From Emydura subglobosa (lineage: Eukaryota; Chordata; Testudines; Chelidae), in contig ML679966.1 of assembly GCA_007922225.1 (NCBI GenBank), positions 51,237,583-51,301,582 of the forward strand: a stretch of 64,000 bases of DNA, given 5' to 3'. The notes under the pieces are model-generated. The model was given only the letters and a program-made list of their open reading frames with translations, ran no database searches and was not told where the DNA came from. The position numbers and the translations under genes are program-made. Of this stretch, positions 35,468 through 47,789 are shown piece after piece. Every line of letters begins with the position of its first letter. Position 1 is the stretch's first letter.

Positions 35468-35762
35468 TAAGGGCCAGATTCTGCCCTTGGTTACTCACAC
35501 ACAATCCATTGTTTTCAGTGCAACTTCAGTGAGCAGTGCAATAAGTTATTTGCTTGAGTACAAGTGTGGGCAAAATTTATCCTCAAGGTTTAGGGCCTGA
35601 TTCTGCTTCTATTGAACTCAGTAGGTCTGGTTTTCTAATGCCTTGCACATTCTGTAGCTCTTATACCAGTGTAAAGTGGTACCAAATCATTTTACACTGT
35701 TTAGCATTCACTTTACAATGACAATACAAGGTACTGTACCGGGGAAGAGGAGGATCAGGCCC
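35468..35762. repeat. Two adjacent foldback repeats
   Basis: The second unit (35593-35762) begins 'gggcctgattctgct' and ends 'ggaggatcaggccc', clear inverted ends, with 'ataccagtgtaaagtggtac' and 'attttacactgtttagc' in the interior. The first unit, from about 35472, begins 'gggccagattctgccc' and ends near 'gtgggcaaaatttatcc' (35568-35583), with arms degraded. They lie about ten bases apart, suggesting either tandem insertion or a preferred target. Confidence 0.55.
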
Positions 35763-36229
35763 TATGGGAGTTTTGCCATTGAGTTAATTGGAAACAGTTT
35801 TGGTCCTGTGGTTTGAACCACAATATTTAAAAACATTCTGAGTTTCTATAGTCATTTTTTGCTGCATTAAAGTAATGATAGGCATTTCATTTGGAATCAA
35901 CTAGCATTCACATTTCCAAGATAAATACCTTTAAATAGATTATCATCAAAATATAGTAGGCAAGGTGGTCATTACTTAGGTTACCAATAGTAGATGGATT
36001 ATTTTGAAATTCCATTAATTTTAATCTGTGTTAGACCCAGTCCCTGAGGCAAAAATATTTCAATAGATAATGAAAACAGACATATTTGAAGGAAGAATTA
36101 AACCAATTATTCATCAATTGCAGGATTTGGTCTTAAATGCCACTTTGCTGCACTGAGCTCTACAGTATGGCAAATGAAATGTTTAGAGATGTGATGTTTA
36201 GAAGGGTCACCATGTGAAGATCAAGATTT

Positions 36230-36715
36230 TCCACAGTGTATATAGTGCAAAATAGAGAGAGGTCTATGAGAAAAATGATTACTGAACAGTGGGTGAAAGA
36301 AGACAGTCACTCAGGAGACAGCACCAACCACACAGTCACATTGTCAGACAAGTTCTGGGAAGAAAAGTGCATAACAGTATGCGCACCATGGAGCATGGTA
36401 AAGAACAAAAGCAACCTGGTACGCCATGCAGTACTCTTGTATCTACATCAAAGGAAAGAAAACGAGACATAGGAACACAGGAAAGGTAATTGTAGCGAAA
36501 GTCTATTTGTTTTGTCTATAACACCTGATCCCTGTATAACCTTCATCTATACCTACCCTGATTCTGTGAGAATATAGCTAGTTCTTTCTGGACAGCTTGG
36601 AGCTATGCGGGAATGCTCCTTCTTTCTGAGTATTATGCTTGAATAAACATGTCCCTATTTTAATACCTAACCCTAGATCTCGAGTGTATTTGTTTCCCTG
36701 TTAACACAACAACAG
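36230..36715 (+). mobile_element. LTR-like block with polyadenylation signal
   Basis: The block contains 'gtatatagtg' near 36238, then a part with no coding content, AATAAA at 36642, and an end near 'ccctgttaacaca'. The layout (TATA-like, AATAAA, then about 60 bp to a CA end) resembles an LTR. No partner copy or target duplication was seen, so this is tentative. Confidence 0.3.
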
Positions 36716-38231
36716 TGATGGGTAAGATACTACTGCCAGCCCCAAGTATTCACAGATCATGAGGTAAGCCCACCCCAAATCATGAGATTAGCTTAAAATC
36801 ATGGAATTAAAAAATAGGTTCCTTTTATTTGTTCTCTGGGTGCTGAGCCAAGTGCCCGTTTTCAAACTTTTCTCTGCAGTCATGAAGTTTAGAAATGTAC
36901 TTTTGTAAAAATGAAACTGGAAGGGAGTGGTCTCATGAAATCAAGGGACAAGGCATAAGAAAAATTCCAAATATTACAAGACTCATGATAAAATCATGAC
37001 AGCTGGTAACACTGGAATAATGGTAACGTTGCCACCATAGTTGTTTGCAAACAATTATCTCAGCTGTTTTCTATTTGGATTGAAGAATTAAAGAATTAAT
37101 CTGCCTAAATAGAAAAGAAAACAGATTGTTGGGTTGTTGACCTTAATTTTTGTAAGAGTTTATAGAATTACATGTTTGAAAAAGAGGGAAAGGAATTGTA
37201 GGATTCCTGGGTTCTAACAAGGACATGACATGTCAAAAAGGTAAATTCAAAATTTATGTTGTGCTGAATGCACTTCTGCAAAGTTCTGTTTTGGTTTTAT
37301 TTTATATTAACATTGGCACCTTTAAGAAGATAAGCTCAAGTTATGGTCCTACAACTGATTTGCTAAGTATTTGTTACTAATAAATGCCATATTAAAATAG
37401 TTGTGCCAGACCCACATAAATATACAGAAAAAAAGTCATTTTTGGCTCACTGAACACAGTAATCTAACACACGAGCTAATAAAAGTTACAAACTTTATTC
37501 TAGGCTACCTGATTTAGGATCAAGATATTTTTGACACCCCAACACAAAATTACAGCACAGCAATTTCCAAGTTTAAGGTCTCTTAGTGTATGCATAATCT
37601 CACCTTAACTTGCCTATGAGGTGACACATGCCACCAGTTGCTGCTATAACAGAGATTTTGTAGAGAAGTTGATGGTGGCTGGGTTTCTCCACCAGCTCAG
37701 ACAGTGGGATTTCTGGGGGAGGAGAAAAGCCTGAGATCCTGCAGTTATTGTTTGGTAAAACAGTTAAATTTCAGGGAGAAAGCCTTATGTTTCTATAGAA
37801 AGGAATAGGTAAGAACATTCCTAGTGATGATAAATCTTGAATGCTACAAAGTTGTACTGAGCTCCACACAGATGAATACCTGTGTGGCGTTCTATTGCCT
37901 TCAGGGTTGGCCCCTGCAGGTACAGGAGACAGCCCATGTACAGCTTATTGAGGAACTGGGGCCAAAAAGAGTAGTCACCAGTAGGCATACGTTTTGCAAG
38001 AGACTATTCAAGGAGACCTTTACCTCTTCCACTGATGGCCAGTAGAGTAAATCTAAAGTCACTAAGAGTAATTAAAATCAGAAAAGTAATACAGTCCCTA
38101 GTTCTGAGAGTGAGTATAGCTCATTACATGCATGGTATCTGCATACAAAAACCACTATAGTATAGCTATACTAATGCAAAATTTAATTGGTAAGTACCAA
38201 TCTATAAATATCTACTGGGATAACAAATATT
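36716..38231. other. Non-coding stretch
   Basis: AT-rich sequence with no gene or element that I can define. Confidence 0.45.
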
Positions 38232-38533
38232 TGATAATAGGCTCTTCAATCTAGCAGAGAAAGATATAACACAATTCAATGGCTGGAATTTGAAAATAGA
38301 CAAATTCAAACTAGAAATAAGGTGCACATTTTTAACAGTGAAGGTAATTACCCACTGGAATAATTTACCAAAGGTCATGGTGGAGTCTCCATCACTGGCA
38401 ATTTTAAAATGATTAGATGCTTTTTGAAAAAAAATATGCTCTAGTAATTATTTTGGGGAATAATGGCCTGTGTTCTACAGGAGGTCAGACTAGATGATCA
38501 CAATGGTCCCTTCTAACCTCAGAATCTATGAAT
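38232..38533 (+). mobile_element. CR1 LINE 3' fragment
   Basis: The ORF2 C-terminus is decayed ('cactggaataatttaccaaa', 'ggtggagtctccatcactgg'). It is followed by the 3' UTR 'gtgttctacaggaggtcaga', 'ctagatgatcacaatggtcc', 'cttctaacctcagaatctat' and a 'gaatc' end. It is 5'-truncated and lies just upstream of a MIR. Confidence 0.9.
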
Positions 38534-38639
38534 CAGGTCATAAGGGGGTCATGCGATTGAGCACCATAATGCCAGTCAGAATTCTTGCTTTGGGGATGTA
38601 TTATCTAAAGTCTGCAGCTTAGGAGTCAGCTGATGAGTT

Positions 38640-38800
38640 CTGCCATTCACTTGTCGTGTAACCTTCGGCAGTCTCCCTGCAGTTCAGTATAATACTTGCT
38701 TTCTCAGGAGGAAAGTTTAATTAATTAATATTTGTAAAGTGCTTTGAGATCCATGGGTGGAAGCTGCTATATAGAGGCAAAATATTATTTGTACTAAGTG
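38640..38800 (+). repeat. MIR-like SINE fragment
   Basis: The sense-orientation blocks 'cacttgtcgtgtaaccttcg' and 'atttgtaaagtgctttgaga', ending 'aaaatattatttgt', match the MIR order (splicing-like 'gtgtaacctt' then 'taaagtgctt'). Confidence 0.6.
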
Positions 38801-38974
38801 TAGCCTGTCAGTCAAATTAGTTGGACTTTCAATAAGGAAGATTTAAAAATAAAGTCCTTCCATATCACTGTGACTCTGAAAGATTGCTCAAACAGCATTC
38901 AGACTGTACACAAAACAACTCACCCTTGGCTTTTAATATCATTATGGCTATTCTGTATCCTGCTATATCCCCCT

Positions 38975-39125
38975 TTTAGTGTGCATGCTCTTTGGGACAT
39001 GGATTATCTTTTACTATATGTTTGTACAGCACCTGGTACAATGAGGGTCCAAATTGGTTGAGGGCCCAAAGCATTACCTCAATGTAACTGTTTAATAACT
39101 ATTTAATAACAATAATAATATTAAT
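38975..39125 (-). repeat. Unnamed dispersed repeat (gtttgtacagca type)
   Basis: 'gctctttgggacatggatta', 'tatgtttgtacagcacctgg' and 'tacaatgagggtccaaattg' precede an AT-rich 'aacaataataatatt' tail. It is homologous to 29925-30030 and is the reverse complement of 61080-61175. Confidence 0.65.
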
Positions 39126-39170
39126 TAATATTAGTCAGTAAAAGTTCATTTTGAAAGTGCCTCTTATGGT

Positions 39171-39268
39171 GGGCCAGTTTCTGGTCTTCATTACACTGGT
39201 TTAAGTACATTAAGTCACTGGAGTTACTGAAGATTTACACCAGCATATCTGAGAGCAGCAGTTGGCCC
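39171..39268. repeat. Near-complete palindromic MITE
   Basis: The left arm 'gggccagtttctggtcttca' is mirrored by 'ctgagagcagcagttggccc' on the right. Inner arms 'ttacactggtttaa' and 'atttacaccagca' also pair, leaving a short centre around 'cactggagttactg'. The whole 98 bp folds into one hairpin, the cleanest example of this family here. A 2- or 3-bp target duplication is not evident. Confidence 0.75.
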
Positions 39269-40384
39269 AACATAGTCTAGGGAATAGTACTCACAACCTT
39301 CTGCTCCAAAACTATGACCCCTACCACTTGAGTTAAAGGAAATTTTTCATTAAGCCATATTAACACAGGCCTTGAATTTATGGCTAATAGAGTCCATGCA
39401 AAACTGATGAGTTTCTAACCATAACTTTCAAATGTACTGCATTCTGAGGGAACTCATTCATTTTAGTCCCATGGTTACTTACATTACATGCAAACTTGAT
39501 GTCCTCTCATCTTGTTGAAAAGTATTTGCATGGGAAATTAAGAATTACGAAACTGAGGTTACAGAAAGAGTAATTTGCCATAGAGGAACAAATCCCACAG
39601 GATTTTAAGTTTCCTTCATGAATAATTTTTTTATGTCACACAATCGGGTTTTGGAAGGGGGAGAAGTATGTTTCTAATTTGAACCATAAATTCATCCCCA
39701 GCAGTCAGCAATCCTGAGTGAAGTTGATCAGATAAAAGCAGATGAATTTTGCCTAATTTCATCTTTCATTATGAAAAGATTTGCACAACTTTACTTATAT
39801 CCACTTTGCAGACCAGTCTCTAAAGGGTAAGACAGTCACTAACAGTTGAGCAGATCCAGTTCCATCCATTAAAGAACTACACACAAAACACCTACCTACC
39901 TTTATTTAGGTTTAGGTTCTGAATTATTTTTATGTACAGTCTTTCCCTTTCCTAACATCTGGTAAATTGGCTTCTTCCAAGCTGATGGTTGGCAGATTCA
40001 CACCTGTAGTTGGCAGGCTGGTATGTCTGAGCAGCATACCTTGCCTGAGCTGTCAGCTGGTTTTTCTGACCTATTATACTATCAACTCGCTTTGGTAAAC
40101 TATTACATTTCGTTAATTCTGTCAAGATCAAAAATTTGCCATGCACTTGCACTTGCACATGCAGGTTTTCTCAGTGAAAATTGCCAAAAAACTTTTCTGA
40201 AACAAATCAGAAATAGTTACACACTCACGACAAGTGATAATTCTCATTTTTGCAACATAATTAGCATTTTTCTGGTACCGTGGTCATATTTTGTACTCAA
40301 AACAACTTTCTCGTTCATGAAAAATAGACAAAAAGAAAGATTAAGGACCAGTGATTGAGGTTTTCAAAAATGTCTTGGAGATTT
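39269..40384. other. Non-coding stretch
   Basis: No gene or repeat recognised. A 111-codon frame (40023-40358) has no recognisable domain. Confidence 0.4.
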
Positions 40385-40705
40385 AGAGTTGTTGTAGCCA
40401 TGTTGGTCTCAGAATATTAGAAAGACAAGGTGGGTGAGGCAATATCTTTTATTGTACCAACTTCTGTTGGAGAGAGACAAACTTTCGAGCTTACACAGAG
40501 CTCTTCTTCAGGTCTGGGCAATGTACTTAGAATGTCACAGCTAAATACAAGTTGGAACAGATTGTTTACTACCTATGCTAAACAACCTATTCTACCTTCT
40601 ACATTTTCCAGACCTGAAGAAGAGCTCTGTGTAAGCTTGAAAGCTTTTCTTTCTCACCAACAGAAGTTGGTCCAATATTACCTCACCCACTTTTGTTTTT
40701 CTAGG
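40385..40705. repeat. Dispersed repeat with ~95-bp inverted arms
   Basis: Left arm 40419-40516 ('aaagacaaggtgggtgaggc' ... 'gctcttcttcaggtctg') and right arm 40609-40704 ('cagacctgaagaagagctct' ... 'cctcacccacttttg') are inverted copies separated by about 92 bp of unrelated sequence. The left flank carries 'gttgtagccatgttggtctc', a phrase I recall as very common in turtle and crocodilian repeats. The element could form a long hairpin. The 100-codon frame across it is not a gene. Confidence 0.75.
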
Positions 40706-42832
40706 AGATTTAGACAGATTTTCATTAAATGAATCAAATCCATTAAAAGTAATGGAAAATTAAACTGTTTAGAAAATCTCAACCACAATGTTTGTCTTTC
40801 TGCAACACCAGCAAACTAGGATTGTTCCTTAGTAATTGGAGATTAGTTAGAGCAACAAAATCCAGATATGGATTTCAAACTCACTAATATTAGAAGATGA
40901 TTGGATCAGCCCATTGGTGAAATCTATCAATTTTGTGTCTCGTTTGGACTCTGAAGGCACCCTCACAAAGCTCAAAGGTGATGAAGAAACAGGGTTTTGA
41001 CTCTGGCTCATCCCTTCTAGTATTGTCCCTAATGGTCTACAAAACTAGGGAAGGACAGAAAGAAAATGTTGGGATCCATTTAATAAATGTGTAAGATACA
41101 AAATGGTGGACACAGTCTAAGAACAGACAAAGAGAATGATGATCACTAGCCCTTATTTAAACATATTTTTTTAAAAAATTACTGGTAGCTTCTCACAGAG
41201 ATTTAGTTTGAGACAATCTGTGGGTGCAGGATCAGGTGCTTTGTGAAATTTCCAATGCCTATTCTCTATCTTCTCAGGCACTGTGTTGGAGAAGAACTTT
41301 AGCTTGAGACTCCACCCTTTATTAGGCTACATGGGATGTCCTAGCTTCACTTCTTTTAGAATCCCAGTGAGTCAGAGCCACCAAACACCTTCTTGTTGTA
41401 GTTTCCAGTTGTGAACTGAAATATGATGCATTGAATGTGCTGGCTTATTTCAGAGCAACTGCACTCATATTCCCACTCCGTGGTACACCAATGGCACCCA
41501 CTTTAGGCCTCTGGCTCCAAGCCATCATCTCTCTTGGGCAGAGATCTGTCTCTCACTTCCTTTTGATGGGGGAATTTAAAGCTGCACAGCTTTCTGCCTT
41601 ACACGGTGATATCCCCAGAAAGTCTGACAGCCTAAAAAGTCCAACACCTGTGCTTTACTTTCTCTACAAAAGCTTTGATGCTCATAGGTTATAAGTTACC
41701 ACACAGCTCTTTTGAAGCAAGCACATCCATTTTTATGGTAAAAGCTTTACACAGAAAACATTAAAACCATAAGAGAAGCTATACACATTCTAAAACGTTT
41801 ACAATTCCAATTTAGGGTTCTGGTAGGTTTTAGTCCTTCAAAATCCACAACTGGGTTTTCCCTCTGATCACAAATTCATCCAGTTTAGATTGAGAACCAG
41901 AATGAAAGCTGGGCAGATCAGCCCTTTCTTCATACAGCTCAGGTCTTTGATCTTGGACTTCTGTAATAGATAATCAGCAGACAATGGCCCTCTTCTCACT
42001 GTGTACCTTCAAAAGTCTCGGTCTTTGCATAACCGGAGATGTGAAATTTGTATTACCCACTCCCCAGGGATTCCCCAGGAAATCCACTTAAAACATATTG
42101 TCCCAAAAAGTGAACGTTTATCTAGCACAATTCAATATAGTCTTTTAAACTTCTTTATGCTTCCAGGTCTCACATCAGTCCCATCTCCCCACTAGGGAAG
42201 TTACATATAATCCCAGCCACTTTAATACATAAACTTAAGAGTTTGTCCAAGGATACTGAAGAAAATTGCAATATCTGTTATATGAGCATCCAGAGATATC
42301 CATATGGTATCTACATGGCAATTTCCTATGGTTTTCCAGGACCCACCTGGAACCATTTATATCATAGGTATTATAAAATAGTGTATTCATTATTATTAAT
42401 TATAATCAAATTTGGCTAACTAGTCTATTCTACTCCTTTTTTTCTTTCAGGAATATGGAAATTGTCATTCTGAATAAGTGCATTGTTCAGTTACCAACTA
42501 GCTATAAGTGAATCATTCATTACCACTCTGTAAACCTGGCATCCCAGAAACTGATCTGAGCCCGGTTTTGCTTTAAAGGTGATCTCTGGGAATTGTTTGT
42601 TGAATAGCTCCACAGTCTATTGTGCATCATTTTGATTCATGAAAAGGAAGGTATCACATATGTAGCATCTACACAGTTGGCTGAGTAATAAGTTTGTTTA
42701 AAAATATTATGTTCCAAATTTTAGTCATAAAGATTTCATCAGCTACCGAAAGAAATAAGAGATATAGTTGCAGCTCCAATAAACTGTTTATATAGTGCCC
42801 ATTGTACACAATCTAGATGGTGGTGACATAGT
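40706..42832. other. Non-coding stretch, possibly old repeat
   Basis: No gene. The middle part (41160-42240) is less AT-rich and has several short open frames, and may be an unrecognised old insertion, but I cannot name it. Confidence 0.4.
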
Positions 42833-42840
42833 GTATAGCG

Positions 42841-43055
42841 CAGGGGTGGCCAAATCGTGGCTCTTGAGCCACATGCAGCTCTTTTCCAGTTAAAGTGCAG
42901 CTTGTGGAGTCCCTTGTGCCCCACCCCCCATGTTCCGCCTACCAGACTGGAGTGCAAAGCTCAGAGCTTCTGCCTTGAGGCAAGGTGGTCAGGCTAGAGG
43001 ACTCTGCCCAGCGGGGAGGAGAATCTCGGGAGATCAGTAAGTTTGGCCACCCCTG
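42841..43055. mobile_element. Non-autonomous hAT element with 8-bp TSD
   Basis: The ends are 'caggggtggccaaa' and 'tttggccacccctg', a perfect 14-bp inverted repeat. Flanks 'gtatagcg' (42833-42840) and 'gtatagag' (43056-43063) form an 8-bp target duplication with one mismatch. The interior includes 'gtggctcttgagccacatgc', itself palindromic, and no transposase. It shares the CAGGGGT start with 12801-13024 but differs inside, so it is a separate hAT family. Frames at 42739-42957 and 42985-43167 are by-products. Confidence 0.92.
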
Positions 43056-43063
43056 GTATAGAG

Positions 43064-46000
43064 TATACCTCTTCCAAAATTTCCACTACACCTCTGAACT
43101 TTTAGAAGATCTACATTCAGTCAGTGAGGACAATGTAAACATAGAAAGTGATTCTTTTAAAAAATAAAAATAAAAAAATGTTGAATAGATCTTAAATTCA
43201 AGGATTGTCAAGTTTGGTCCAGAAAAAAAAACAAAAAAACATTTAACAACAAGTCTACCACAAGCCATGTCTAGTGGCCTCTAATATTTGCATTAACAAT
43301 TTTGGTTTGTTGCTATCAGCTAAAGCAAAAACAGCTTCTAATCTCAAATGTACAATATGCATCTCAAAAAAGTCTGTTACTGAAGTTGAGTAGTAGAATA
43401 GACTGCTAAGGTCAAGAGACAAGACTATGCACTATCACAGCATATATTTTCAAATAGCTATGTAGTAGTGAGAATGATATGCACCAGAATATTTGGCATT
43501 AAATGGTCCCCTTGCTGGAAATTCAGTAAAGTAGTCAAGGATTGACTGAGCAAAGACACTGAATTGCACTGTAGGTTGTGAGTACAATGCTGCAGCAATT
43601 TGTCAAAGTTTGCAATACCCACCACTCATTAACCATGTTGTACTTATTCTGTGCCAAATTGAAGTTCTGTGTGAATAAGGCTAGCAAGATTTGGATGTTC
43701 ATGAATAAATACTGGACTTCAGCATCTAACATTCCTATACATCTAGCTACCCTCTTTTCAAGAGAATCCAATTAAGTTTGTCCTTACATTTGTTTTTAAA
43801 ATTCTCCTTTTATACCCCTTATTTAAAGAAAAACATTTATTCAAAACCCTCTTATTTGATTTTAGTTTATGGCTCCAGTTTCCTTGACCATTGCTCTTGT
43901 CATGTAGATGAGATTTGATTTGAGAGGGGGAAAAATTAATAGGTAAGACAGACTGCTGCCGCAAGCTTGTAGAGCATAAATTTTAGCTTTATAGAAAGTC
44001 TGTGGTTGCAATCAGCAGCCTAAGGAGTTCTGCTATGATCATCAGGAGATGATGTCTATCAATCAGTCTTTAAACACTCCCTGTTAGGAATTCTTGCTGA
44101 GGATGTAACTGAAACGACAATTCCCACTAGGCTATTCTTATTCTATTTTGTAGCCAAAGTAGAAATAAGGGAAGTTCTCTAGCATTCCAATCCATTAAGT
44201 GGCATGGATCAAAAGGATTAGTACTGCAGCCCTAAAAGGTATTTTTAGAGCTATCACTGAAACTATACCATTTTTGCATAGCATCATTCAGTCACATAGT
44301 GTTGATTTTAAAATGTATGTTCAGATGTCATCCATAAAAATGGAAAGACAATTTGTTTCTAAGTGGTTTAGCTTCAGAATCAATGGGACTCTGTATTTAC
44401 AATGAATGTATGCAAAATTAATTATATTACTCTCCTGTTCAGATTTTCCAGACAATGAGCATTATTTTTATTATTCTCTGAATGGAGTGACACAATAAAT
44501 TACCCTGACTTATATTCCATCAGAACCTATGATGTTCCAGCCGTGGCTGCTGCCCTTTCTCACTATGCAATGTCATATACTCCCTTGTCTAGCAATGAAA
44601 TAATGCAGCACTCAAGAGTTCCCAAACACCAGCAACAGAGGTCTATTCCCATCATGCGTCTTGTTCTCACCCTGGGAACTTCTCCATTCCAGACTCACCC
44701 TTTATGGATGGCTTCCATTCTAGTGCCTTATCTATCGTGTCCCATGATATCTCATTCCTCATATTAGATATGCTCTTTGGAGACAAGCACCAAAACAATA
44801 AATCATGGGGTTAGGTTATTTTTAGGCCACATTTCCAAATCCAAGTTGCAAGTATTTTTGAAGAACCTGCACAAGGAACTTATTGTGTGCATACACAAAT
44901 AAATGACACAATTCAATGGTTTAATACTATCTGCCAAGTTAAACTATTGCAGAGCAGCTGTGTACATTTAAAACGATTCCTGGCACTACTGAAGAATCCA
45001 TAAATCAGCAGTAACATACTTTCTTCCAATTAAGAGAGTTAAGGGAAAAAAAATCCAGAAATGAATGTGTCTTAGACATGAATGACATCTCTATACATTT
45101 ATAAATGTGACTAAAATAAAAAATAAGTAACTCTGACTCTCTTTGTAATAATACAATTATGGTTCTGAAAATATGTTCATTTTTGCCAGCATTCCAAATA
45201 TTTCCAAAAGTTTTGTTACCAGCAGACTTTTAAGCCTGCCACTGAGGTTCTTCTAAACATATTGAAAAAATTGAACACTCCCATCAACCAAAATATAAAA
45301 TACTCTTTCGATGGTTTGAAATATTGCTGCCCAAATAATTTCTATCTAGTCCCTCTCTCCTGCCATTGTGGTGAAAGTGTCCTGTGAATGACAGTCACAG
45401 TCCTTTTGAAGTTATCTTGAAAGTAACCATGACATCAGATATTGCTTTAAAGAATCACATTACATGTTTCCAGCATCTAACCCACTTTCTGCTACCTTCT
45501 CAAATCTACACCAAGATCTGTTGGATAGTTGTCATTTTTCCCACCTCAAGTTCATGACCTCTCTTTTGAGATGCTAACTATAATAGGAACATAGTATGTT
45601 ACATGAGCATAGCAGAGATACTGATGTACACACCGACAAATTAAGAAAGGGCCCAGATCAGCAAACTTTATGCATGTGGGTAATTCCATTGATGTCTACA
45701 GTAGTTTTCCTTTAACAACTTTACACTCTGAGTTTCATCAGGCACCACTCTCTCTGTAGTTATTCTAGTGGTCGCCTGCCATTTTTTGCTATTTCTGATG
45801 CCTCTTCCTGTTCACTTCATATGCAACATAAGCTACAGAGTGAGGTTTATTTTTTCTACTCACATATTTATTCAGTCATTCATTCATGTTGCTCCACATG
45901 TTCAACCTGATATTAGTTTGTCTGCTAATTGCAATTTCCAGCTTTTTGACACAATGCTACAATATTTTCTATCTTCCTGACAATATTTTCTGCCTTTTAA

Positions 46001-47589
46001 CATTCTTTTGTTTTAGATTTTCCATGAGTTCCTTAAATCTGCAATAAAATAACACAGTACTTTGCATGTTCAAAGAGCTTTAAAATCATTAACAAATTAA
46101 ACTTCAGAACACCCTTGATGCAGGCGTACCACTATACTGTGTCTACAAACCCTATAACTGTAACTAAATCTATGGATTATTTCATTTATCTGACAATTCC
46201 TGAGAGTGCCCACTGAGCAGGTGGGTGAAGTCTATGATATATATAATGCATATTTGCTCATGTTCCCTTTTTTGGTTTGCACTAATGAGTGTGTTGAAAG
46301 GGTCCAGCCAATATGAGGATCCACTCATATGCTGTGAGGGCCAGGGTTTAGGAAATAAGGCTCTTGATATCATTATTGTCATTCATTTTTACAGTAATTG
46401 TTATTTTCATTTCATTGCACTATTGTTGATTTATTGTCTTCTTGTGCGCTTTGTTTTGCAGCTGAACTGATCATTTTCTTGTCGCTTGTGTTTCCCTCTA
46501 GAATCCTGTAATGGTTCTCATCTGCTCTAGACGAAAGATTTCTTCCTCTTCTTTGATTGTACTTTAAAATAATGCACTCAGGGCACATCTGAGTATGATG
46601 CTAAAGTGTCTCTACTGTGGATGAATCTGTTGTTTCTTGTTAGCTTGGCCAAAGGCCACATTGGAATCACAATCCTAATGCCTAGGGGTGTCCACTTGCT
46701 TTAAGCTTATAGGAAACAGGATGTTCACAAAAGATTTCCAATTGTTTCATAAGGACAAATGTGGAATGGATAGGAGATTTGGGATAATTAAGAGAAAAGT
46801 ATGAGAGAATGTTGCAATATTTTGACATAATGAGTTAAGGACACTGTACAGCTGTAACTTTTTATTAGTGTATGAAAGTTGCAGCACGGTGTAATATTAA
46901 TTTAATTAGAAATAGCAAGAGGTTGATTATAATACAGAATTGCAACATATTCTTTAAAAATGACAAATTACTAGGTTTTTCTACATATTTTTTCCTATCT
47001 TAGTCCTCTATGTCCATTGTTCTTAGTGAAAATACAATTCAGACATGGACAAGTTGTGTCCTAATAATTCAAGAAACTAAGCTAGAAAGTCTTTCTACTT
47101 TATAGCACAGCATTTCTTTAAAAAGCACAAGGAGGGGTAACACTTGACAGCACCTTACAGAGTTTCTTTTGCTGCTTTACAATAAAGGTTTACTTCCTGC
47201 TTTGTTACAGTGACATTCACTTTACCTATATAAAATGCTGGTACTCAAGCTTTATGTGAGTAAACTATACAGGAAGCTGGGCAGATGAAGTCACACCATT
47301 AGTTCAGGGTAAGGTAACAGGGCAACTATGGGCTGAAATAATGCCTGGAGTGTCTCTGTGCCTCTTGTACAGTGTATTGGGATTACTCAACTCAAATAAA
47401 AATCCCAAGATCTTTCCCCCAGCAATTTAATGCGGAAGACAAAGGACTTGTCTTCACTTGACTTTATGGAGTGCCTAGTCTTTAACTTGACTTGGTAATT
47501 CATGTGAAAGCTACAAACAGCCTTAGCTGCACTAGGATTTTACTCTGAGTTAGTTAACTTTAGTTCGTTAACTTTATGTGCCAGTGAGG
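43064..47589. other. Long AT-rich non-coding stretch
   Basis: About 4.5 kb with no confident element. Open frames are at most about 80 codons. A foldback-like trace occurs near 45650-45715 ('gcccagatcagcaaa', 'tccattgatgtctac'). This is one of the most repeat-free parts of the window outside 1-5480. Confidence 0.45.
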
Positions 47590-47789
47590 AGAAGGCCATT
47601 CAGACTAGAAATAAAGCATACATTTGAGGTTAATTATCTACTGGAACAACCACCACATAGGGATGTGGTGTTTTACCCATTGCTTGAAACCTTTTAGAAA
47701 GACATCTGATCTTGATTTAAAGATGCTGTAAGTCAACAAGAAGTTATAGGCTAGATGCAGGAATTACTGGATGACGTTTTATGTCCTGT
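47590..47789 (+). mobile_element. CR1 LINE 3' fragment, decayed
   Basis: 'ggccattcagactagaaata', 'gaggttaattatctactgga' and 'ctgatcttgatttaaagatg' follow the order of the CR1 ORF2 end and 3' UTR at 38232-38533. The copy stops near 'atgtcctgtt' without the usual 'ctagatgatc' end. The LTR-like block at 47790 begins there and may have interrupted it. Confidence 0.6.

Larger units (their letters stand above)
32501..36229. other. Non-coding stretch with dispersed repeats
   Basis: Besides the elements listed separately (32920-33330, 35468-35762), this is AT-rich DNA with no recognised gene. A further foldback-like piece ('actgaaatcaatgggatttt') lies near 34220. Frames at 34887-35337 are short, overlap on both strands and lack domains. 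Confidence 0.45.
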
